Assembly: GCA_002254825.2 (NCBI GenBank)
Contig: NJEL02000013.1
Location: 13,520 to 20,643 of the forward strand
Direction of reading: 5' to 3'
Length of the DNA: 7,124 bases
From: Methanosarcinales archaeon ex4572_44
Lineage (GTDB): Archaea; Halobacteriota; Methanosarcinia; Methanosarcinales; EX4572-44
A program made the position numbers and the translations under genes. This document shows positions 1 to 4,505 of the stretch, in pieces. Numbering within the stretch: the stretch's first letter is position 1; the number at the start of each line of letters is the position of its first letter. The notes under the pieces were generated by a model. That model ran no database searches, was not told where the DNA came from, and saw only the letters and a program-made list of their open reading frames with translations.

Positions 1-1074
1 ATACTTCGTGTAGTCCACATCTTCCTCTGTTACAGAGATCACTGGAGAGGTTGTGCTCGTCTCACCATCACTGTACACAGTTCTCGGAGTGAGGGTGTAA
101 TTGCCAACTTCCGCCGCTCTGATCACTGCGTTCAGTTCTCGTGAATCGCCCGGCTTGATCTCATGGTACTTGTCTTCAAGTGCGCCTCCCACAAGCTCCA
201 ACCCTGCTGGAAGTCTGTTTATCAGGTCTATGTCGTTTGCAGGAGCATCACCAACATTTTTTATGATAATGGTCGCGGTGATCTCCTCGTCTATCAATAC
301 ATTGCTTTTATCAAACTGGATTGTGGTTGTCAGATTTGATAGCTTCACCTCGGGTGCGAGCACTGTGATAGATACCGTGTCAGACTCCGCGGTGTATTTT
401 TCACCAGACTCGCTCTCATACTTCACAGTCGTCTTCGGGATGTTGAATGTGCCAGATTTGACCGCCTGCACGAGGTAAGTGTCAGAATCGCTCTCTCCAG
501 CAGGAAGCGGGTCTTTGATCTTGGGCTCCAATTCTTCCCCCATAGGTATAAGTGCTGTGCTTGGGATCTCATCTATATCGATATCACTCGCAGAGCCATT
601 TCCAACATTTTTTATTGTTATCTTCACCTGAATGATCTCATCCACTTTCACCCTCGTTTTGTCAACTGTTTTTGTTATCACAAACTTCGGCACTTTAGCG
701 TCTTCTGCAGTTACTATCTGCCAGTCCCAATTTGAGGGAAAAGTGAGATTCACGATGGCACGGTTAGCAGTAACCGCTCTTATCTCTCTAATAGATATTA
801 TTTGTTCGTCTTTGCTTGGGTAGTACTGGGACTCATCCTGATACCCTTTAAGCTCTTTTGGTTCGTGGAAACAATTTTCGCAACTGAAGTTAAACCATGC
901 AAATCCCATCACATCATCAGTGCGGACAAGTGTTACTTTATAATAGCCATTCTCGAAGTATACACTATCACCAATGTTGAGTGGAAACTCCCTACGCGTC
1001 CTATCCTCTGCAAGAGCCGCTGGAGTCAAGAGTAAAAAGAAGGTTAATAACACAAGAATCGCGTGCTTTTTCAT
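1..1074 (-). CDS. Secreted S-layer-like protein with COG1361-type repeats (partial, C-terminus beyond window)
   Basis: Reading the minus strand from the ATG at 1074-1072 gives 358 codons without a stop up to base 1, so the gene continues off the left edge. Residues 1-22 form a classic Sec signal peptide (MKK, hydrophobic stretch, LTPAALA before ED). Residues 29-120 form an N-terminal domain (FPLNIGDSVYFENGYYKV) with a close cysteine pair C65-x-x-C68, resembling the N-terminal domains of methanogen S-layer-related proteins. Two similar beta-sandwich repeats follow, about 132-238 and 242-348. Each has a DE-I-x-V-x-I-x-IKNVG core and an LPAG motif, as in COG1361/CARDB/DUF11-like modules of archaeal envelope proteins. 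Five N-glycosylation sequons (N62, N109, N159, N247, N325) fit an exported glycoprotein. The start is supported by AGGTGA eight bases upstream and by the signal peptide. Its role is probably structural or adhesive at the cell surface. Whether it ends in a membrane anchor cannot be seen. Confidence 0.85.
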   Translation of the reverse strand, partial: MKKHAILVLLTFFLLLTPAALAEDRTRREFPLNIGDSVYFENGYYKVTLVRTDDVMGFAWFNFSCENCFHEPKELKGYQDESQYYPSKDEQIISIREIRAVTANRAIVNLTFPSNWDWQIVTAEDAKVPKFVITKTVDKTRVKVDEIIQVKITIKNVGNGSASDIDIDEIPSTALIPMGEELEPKIKDPLPAGESDSDTYLVQAVKSGTFNIPKTTVKYESESGEKYTAESDTVSITVLAPEVKLSNLTTTIQFDKSNVLIDEEITATIIIKNVGDAPANDIDLINRLPAGLELVGGALEDKYHEIKPGDSRELNAVIRAAEVGNYTLTPRTVYSDGETSTTSPVISVTEEDVDYTKY

Positions 1075-1082
1075 TGGATATG

Positions 1083-1088
1083 TCACCT
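1083..1088 (-). promoter_or_regulatory. Shine-Dalgarno site of the S-layer-like gene
   Basis: The minus strand reads AGGTGA, matching the archaeal 16S 3' end (anti-SD core CACCT), with an 8-base spacer before the ATG at 1074. It fixes the start codon of the secreted protein. Confidence 0.7.
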
Positions 1089-1117
1089 ATCGTACCTGTT
1101 TTAACAGCCTATAATCT

Positions 1118-1130
1118 GATATAAAGCTTA
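1118..1130 (-). promoter_or_regulatory. TATA box of the S-layer-like gene
   Basis: On the minus strand the sequence reads AAGCTTTATATC, a strong archaeal TATA box. Transcription would start near 1095-1100, giving a leader of roughly 20-25 bases that contains the AGGTGA site. The box lies just beyond the stop of the PP-loop gene (1157), so this gene probably has its own promoter rather than relying on read-through. A near-identical box precedes the gene at 6451. Confidence 0.65.
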
Positions 1131-1156
1131 TGAAATAGGGATGACGAATCCACACA

Positions 1157-2284
1157 TCATTCCCTACCAACATTATCGTGGCACCATGGTCGGTGGTGGT
1201 TCATTCTTGCCCACCACTCTATCGAGTGCGTAATCATAGCGTTTCCATAGCTCTGGGTGTGACTCTCTTGAACCAGAGTGCACCAGCGCGTTGCAACGCT
1301 CGGTGGCCCAAGCTCGTCGAATGTTTCCCAGAAGCGATTTCCCGCGCTTGTTGAGACGAGGTTCAGGTTGTACGCCCTGGTCACCTCTTCCACGTTTCTC
1401 ACCGTCTCTGGAAATTCGAGTCCTGTGTCCACGAATAGGACATCGAAGTCGGTGTCTGTCAGCGTGTCCTGCACGAGCATGAGTGTTGCAAGGCTATCCT
1501 TTCCGCCTGAATATGAGACTGTTATCGGGCGGTTCACGCTTGACGCAACGTTTTTGATGAACTCTCGAGCGCGTCCGATGTATCGATCAAGAACGTCTCT
1601 GTTGGCTGCAACGGCATCATTCCACTCATGTTCAGCATCTGGCAGGTCCTCTCGTGGCGTGCCATGCCACCTGGTCTTAACAGCCATGCCATGGGTTGCA
1701 GTGATCATTTCGTCTCCGTTCATCCGTGCACGCCCACAAGCGACAACCGACCCGTTGGGTGTTAGCACCACCACTTCGGAATCAACCCTGATCTCTCTAT
1801 CTGCATCGATCACGCCTGGTGCAAGTACGCTCGCACCCTTCTCTATGAATCCCGCAGCACCCTGATCAATTATGACCCATCCTTTTTTACTGGAGAGATC
1901 TGTGTGTTCGTTGAAGATCCTTGCTGCCCCTTCGAGTCGTGGCAGAAATTTCCAGCATGTCCCAGGCACTTCAAAGCGGAGTGCTCCCATGACAGCGCCG
2001 TCGAAGATCACCTCGTCCATCCGATCATCGTAAGGTGCTCTGTTCAACACCACGAGTCTCTTCCGTGGTATGAGTGGTTCGTTGTATTGTTGCTCTGTTA
2101 CGTGGTTTATCAGGCCTATATCGTATTGGAATGCGGGTCTTATGTCACCTGGTGGTGTGGTTTTGATCCTTGATGTTTGGCTCTTGCAGACGCTGCAGGT
2201 TTCATCGAGCACTGGGAGGTTGCAGTTCTCACACCAGTGCAGCCAGAGTTTGCCAAGGTACGTCTTCTGTCGCGGCATCTTCAT
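1157..2284 (-). CDS. Archaeal PAPS-reductase-family PP-loop protein with zinc ribbon and PUA domain, apparently C-terminally truncated
   Basis: The 375-residue product shows the domain order of the archaeal 'phosphoadenosine phosphosulfate reductase' family. A zinc ribbon comes first (C18-ENC21, C30-SVC33), then TPPGDIRPAF at 43-52, a PUA-like domain at about 134-206, and a PP-loop ATP pyrophosphatase domain with SGGKDS at 259-264 and VDTGLEFPET at 285-294. The family then normally has an RWCC-type cysteine motif, a GCxxCP motif and a C-terminal helix, reaching well over 450 residues (from memory). Here only RWC (333-335) remains, followed by 40 unrelated residues. A family-like tail lies in another frame at 1173-1262, so the gene has probably suffered an internal deletion with frameshift. 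The PUA and zinc ribbon suggest an RNA-related sulfur or nucleotidyl-transfer substrate rather than classical PAPS reduction (inference). The start overlaps the stop of the upstream winged-helix gene (ATGA), implying translational coupling. M3 is an alternative start. The current product is probably not fully functional. Confidence 0.8.
   Translation of the reverse strand: MKMPRQKTYLGKLWLHWCENCNLPVLDETCSVCKSQTSRIKTTPPGDIRPAFQYDIGLINHVTEQQYNEPLIPRKRLVVLNRAPYDDRMDEVIFDGAVMGALRFEVPGTCWKFLPRLEGAARIFNEHTDLSSKKGWVIIDQGAAGFIEKGASVLAPGVIDADREIRVDSEVVVLTPNGSVVACGRARMNGDEMITATHGMAVKTRWHGTPREDLPDAEHEWNDAVAANRDVLDRYIGRAREFIKNVASSVNRPITVSYSGGKDSLATLMLVQDTLTDTDFDVLFVDTGLEFPETVRNVEEVTRAYNLNLVSTSAGNRFWETFDELGPPSVATRWCTLVQESHTQSYGNAMITHSIEWWARMNHHRPWCHDNVGRE
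1173..1262 (-). pseudogene. Out-of-frame remnant of the PP-loop protein's C-terminal tail
   Basis: Reading the minus strand in the frame that starts at 1262 gives SHPELWKRYDYALDR and continues to PPPTMVPR before a TAA at 1175-1173. The HPELWKR-type amphipathic helix resembles the C-terminal end of full-length archaeal PAPS-reductase-family proteins, where it follows the GCxxCP motif. It lies about 20 bases after the codon for C335 of the main frame. The simplest reading is that the segment between RWC and this helix was deleted and the two ends joined out of frame. The family comparison is from memory, and the match is short. Confidence 0.5.
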
Positions 2285-2853
2285 CCCACTTCTTCAAGTG
2301 TCTTCTGCGCGACTTTAAGTCCTTCGAGGTTGACACGTTCTCTGAGCATCTCTATAAGTATCTCAATTGCTTCCTGTATCGGGGGCTCGTTCTTTACTAA
2401 TTCATAGGCAGGGTCGCTGTGTGGTATTTTGATCTTCGTGATATCTGATCTGATCTGGTCAAGGCTCTCGCTCTTGGACCTACGAACATCTGAATCTGGA
2501 ATTGGAATTGGAATTGCAAGCATTTTTAATTCCTGTTTAAAGCACGGTCTACCGAGAAGGTTTGTTAACAAATAGACAGCCACTTGCAGTCGTTTTTCGC
2601 GGTCAACGTCTTCGAGCTTATCTGAGATCAATTCGTAGATGTCCTTCTTCCCCTGAAGTGTGGTGTAGATCTTTGAAGGTGGAACGTCCTCTCTCTTCAC
2701 ATGACCGACATCCTCGAGCGCACGCAGGTATCCCGTTATTATCAAACGATGATAATCATAACCGTGTTTTGTCAGTTCACGCGAGATGCCACTTATCGAG
2801 AGCTGCTGCCCCTTTAAGATCTCGGTTATAGTGCTGTAAAATCTATCAGACAT
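2281..2853 (-). CDS. Winged-helix (wHTH) DNA-binding-like protein, partner of the PP-loop gene
   Basis: This 190-residue soluble protein has an N-terminal winged-helix fold at about 1-65: a helix (FYSTITEILKG), LSISGISREL as the turn region, a recognition-like helix (YHRLIITGYLRALEDVG) and a short wing ending PPSKIYT. It resembles the conserved archaeal 'ArsR-like' or hypothetical proteins that accompany PAPS-reductase-family genes. Residues 70-112 are helical. A short linker has three Ile-Pro units (114-119), and a charged helical C-terminal region (155-190) may mediate dimerisation. The stop codon overlaps the start of the PP-loop gene by four bases, so the two are co-transcribed and probably co-translated. 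It could be the operon's regulator or a structural partner of the enzyme; no ligand site is visible. The ATG at 2853 is the first in frame after the candidate promoter. Confidence 0.75.
   Translation of the reverse strand: MSDRFYSTITEILKGQQLSISGISRELTKHGYDYHRLIITGYLRALEDVGHVKREDVPPSKIYTTLQGKKDIYELISDKLEDVDREKRLQVAVYLLTNLLGRPCFKQELKMLAIPIPIPDSDVRRSKSESLDQIRSDITKIKIPHSDPAYELVKNEPPIQEAIEILIEMLRERVNLEGLKVAQKTLEEVG
2497..2516. repeat. Hexanucleotide tandem repeat (TGGAAT, three copies) inside the winged-helix gene
   Basis: Plus-strand TGGAAT occurs three times in a row plus TG. On the coding strand it encodes Ile-Pro repeated three times, in the linker between the helical middle and C-terminal parts. 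The unit is a multiple of three, so copy-number change would lengthen or shorten the linker without shifting frame. Confidence 0.75.
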
Positions 2854-2880
2854 CCAGAGTCTCTATTGGTAACACAATTG

Positions 2881-2890
2881 AATAAAAGCT
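2881..2890 (-). promoter_or_regulatory. Candidate TATA box of the winged-helix/PP-loop operon
   Basis: The minus strand reads AGCTTTTATT, centred about 32 bases from the ATG at 2853. A start about 25 bases downstream gives a leader of only a few bases, with no clear Shine-Dalgarno site. It is a weaker match than the boxes at 1118 and 6401. Confidence 0.4.
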
Positions 2891-2892
2891 TT

Positions 2893-2925
2893 GGTCGTAC
2901 AACTCCAAGGAAGTTTTCAACGACC
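2893..2925. promoter_or_regulatory. Imperfect dyad just upstream of the operon's TATA box
   Basis: GGTCGT (2893-2898) and ACGACC (2920-2925) form a perfect 6-base inverted repeat. Nested inside, AACTCC (2901-2906) pairs with GGAAGTT if one base is bulged. It sits immediately upstream of the candidate TATA box of the winged-helix operon, where an operator or activator site would be expected. Autoregulation by the winged-helix protein is possible but only inferred. Confidence 0.3.
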
Positions 2926-3107
2926 TTTACAGTTGCATGGGCACGCTTTAGATATCAACTCGAGAGTACTGATAGTTAAAAACGTAATTTTCATAAATAA
3001 TCAGTTTTACAGATTTTCATTAGTTTAGAGTAGTTATTGTGAATATTTCAAGAAAATAATGGCACATTCGTAGACATAAAAATCTAAAAGCATCATCGAC
3101 CCTATGC

Positions 3108-3115
3108 TTAAATAC
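3108..3115 (+). promoter_or_regulatory. TATA box of the flavoprotein gene (leaderless transcript likely)
   Basis: TTAAATAC is a good archaeal TATA match, centred about 26 bases before the ATG at 3138. That is the usual TATA-to-start-site distance, so transcription should begin at or next to the A of the start codon. No convincing Shine-Dalgarno sequence lies upstream, which supports a leaderless message. Confidence 0.6.
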
Positions 3116-3137
3116 TTCCTCTGGAATGTATTAACCG

Positions 3138-4223
3138 ATGGACTATGATGTGATAGTAGCTGGTGCAGGTCCTGCAGGGTCTATCACTGCGACAGTGGTG
3201 GCTCGAGCTGGATATCATGTGCTGGTGCTGGAAAAAGATACGTCGTGCAGGTCCCCATGTGCAGGTTATATCAGCAGTACCATCAACATTGAACTGCCCG
3301 AAGACTGTATCATTCAGTCAAAAATAAGAAAAATGCGTACCTATTTTCCAGATCTGTCCTTTCACGATTTTCAAGTGAACGGTTCCGTAGTTGATAGACC
3401 GTCCTTCGATACGTCACTTGCAGTGAGGGCGAAAGAGTCAGGCGCACAGATCAGGTGGGGATCTTCTCTCATCGATTTGATTAGGGGCGGTGTCAGATTT
3501 CGTGGTGGTAAGGTTTCTGGGAAGATTATCGTTGGTGCGGATGGTGTTTTTTCGAAGGTTGCAACACTTATAGGAAATGATAAGCAGAGAGTTGCGTCTT
3601 GTGCCCAGTATCACCTAAGAGGAATTGAGCTACTGCCAGAGACCTGCGAGATATTCTTTGATGCGGATTATGCACCAGGCGGATACGCATGGATTTATCC
3701 AGTAGGTGAAGAGACAGCAAAAGTGGGTCTTGGGATTCTTGATTACTACGTAACAAAGAGTTGCTCACATAGTAAAAAACATACCAAAGTAGGCTTGGGG
3801 TCTGCAAGGGAACATCTGGATGCGTTTATCAGTGAGTCATCTATGGCAGAGCGGCTTTGTGGAAAACGAACTGGATACATAAGAGGCGCCCTGCCCATAG
3901 GCGGACTTCGGAAAAAACTGTGCTGTGGGAATGTCTTGCTCGTGGGCGATAGTGCAGGCATGGCAGACCCGATCACAGGCGCGGGCATCAACAACGCACT
4001 GCTGGCAGGCGAAATCGCAGGAAAAACAATAATCACTGCCCTTGAAAACGACGATGTAACACTGCTTGAACAATACGAGTCAAAAATTGACAGGTTGCTT
4101 GGAATACCGTTGGCAAGATCACTCGAAAAGAGAAATAAACTGGATGAATATTGTATTACAAATGAGTTATTACAGAGACACCTGCCCGAATTATGGGTAA
4201 CTTTCAGGGAGTATTGGTCATAA
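3138..4223 (+). CDS. Geranylgeranyl reductase family FAD-dependent oxidoreductase
   Basis: This 361-residue flavoprotein belongs to the geranylgeranyl reductase family, which saturates double bonds of isoprenoid chains (archaeal membrane lipids, or respiratory quinone/phenazine tails) using reduced FAD. An N-terminal Rossmann fold has DVIVAGAGPAGS (GxGxxG at 9-14) and an acidic residue after strand 2 (VLEKD). A PCAGYIS motif at 40-46 lies where the family has its P-x-x-CGG-type active-site loop. GADGVFS at 133-139 is the second FAD motif. YAWIYPVGEETAKVGLGI at 183-200 is the family's substrate-side YxWxFP motif. VGDSAGMADPITGAGINNA at 269-287 holds the third FAD motif (GDSAG). The length is slightly below the usual ~390-450. 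I see no membrane helix; such enzymes bind membranes peripherally. It appears monocistronic. The exact substrate (lipid core, methanophenazine or other prenyl chain) cannot be told from sequence, because archaea often carry several paralogues. Its 3' half is far richer in A and C than its middle. Confidence 0.9.
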   Translation: MDYDVIVAGAGPAGSITATVVARAGYHVLVLEKDTSCRSPCAGYISSTINIELPEDCIIQSKIRKMRTYFPDLSFHDFQVNGSVVDRPSFDTSLAVRAKESGAQIRWGSSLIDLIRGGVRFRGGKVSGKIIVGADGVFSKVATLIGNDKQRVASCAQYHLRGIELLPETCEIFFDADYAPGGYAWIYPVGEETAKVGLGILDYYVTKSCSHSKKHTKVGLGSAREHLDAFISESSMAERLCGKRTGYIRGALPIGGLRKKLCCGNVLLVGDSAGMADPITGAGINNALLAGEIAGKTIITALENDDVTLLEQYESKIDRLLGIPLARSLEKRNKLDEYCITNELLQRHLPELWVTFREYWS

Positions 4224-4365
4224 GACCTGACTGAAAACACCTTAAAACATGAACTAAAAAATTGAAGCAAGAAATCAAACGACGGCATTGGTTGCAACGT
4301 TTGCCATGTTTTAATTCTCAGCGTTTGAATCTGGTTTGATTTCGATTTCGTTCTTGAACGAATTG

Positions 4366-4399
4366 AATATCCTATCGATAATCTCTGGATATTTTCCTC
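4366..4399 (+). terminator. Candidate hairpin terminator upstream of the protease gene
   Basis: AATATCC (4366-4372) pairs perfectly with GGATATT (4387-4393), with a 14-base loop, followed by a pyrimidine-rich run (TTTTCCTCTT). It could end transcripts coming from the flavoprotein gene. Archaeal termination usually relies on T-runs more than hairpins, so the call is tentative. Confidence 0.3.
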
Positions 4400-4472
4400 T
4401 TCCAAAACTTCATTGCAGATAGATCAGTGTCGACTTCCACTATTCCCCAAAATTCCTTTGTTTCATCGTAAG

Positions 4473-4480
4473 GTTTATCC
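4473..4480 (+). promoter_or_regulatory. Candidate TATA box of the S16 protease gene
   Basis: GTTTATCC is centred about 29 bases before the ATG at 4506. The predicted start site falls almost on the start codon, again suggesting a leaderless or nearly leaderless message, and no Shine-Dalgarno site is visible. The match is moderate. Confidence 0.35.
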
Positions 4481-4505
4481 GTTTCTTAGAATATCGATTG
4501 CTGTG

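Larger units (their letters stand above)
2854..3137. other. AT-rich divergent intergenic region
   Basis: This 284-base region lies between the minus-strand winged-helix operon and the plus-strand flavoprotein gene. It is markedly more AT-rich than the flanking genes, especially 2970-3100. I see no credible coding frame or tRNA. It carries the TATA boxes for both directions near its ends and an imperfect dyad at 2893-2925. A weak 6-base inverted repeat (ACTGAT 2968-2973, ATCAGT 3000-3005) is also present. Regulatory DNA is the likeliest content. Confidence 0.6.
4224..4505 (+). other. Structured intergenic region, possible 3' UTR or small RNA
   Basis: No credible gene lies here. The 282 bases carry several inverted repeats. 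TTAAAACATG (4242-4251) pairs with CATGTTTTAA (4305-4314), and an inner stem joins CAAACG (4276-4281) to CGTTTG (4298-4303). A competing stem joins GAAATCAAAC (4271-4280) to GTTTGATTTC (4334-4343). A hairpin lies at 4347-4362 and another at 4366-4393, followed by a T-rich run. The first two stem sets cannot form together. The region could be a structured 3' UTR, a small RNA or regulatory DNA ahead of the protease gene. These pairings were found by eye and no energies were computed. Confidence 0.4.

Noticed and set aside
101..1035. Plus-strand short frames at 101-478, 632-823 and 802-1035
   Set aside because: All lie opposite the continuous signal-peptide-bearing minus-strand frame at 1-1074.
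1278..1865. Plus-strand 195-codon frame
   Set aside because: It lies opposite the PP-loop gene, is Ser/Thr/Arg-rich without domains, and is a shadow of the real frame.
3746..4405. Minus-strand 219-codon frame reaching into the 4224-4505 gap
   Set aside because: Mostly antisense to the flavoprotein gene, with no promoter, ribosome site or recognisable fold; low-complexity Ser/Phe-rich product.
4413..4505. In-frame TTG at 4413 as the start of the protease gene (31 extra residues)
   Set aside because: It would place the signal peptide internally, has no ribosome site, and the candidate TATA box lies inside the extension.
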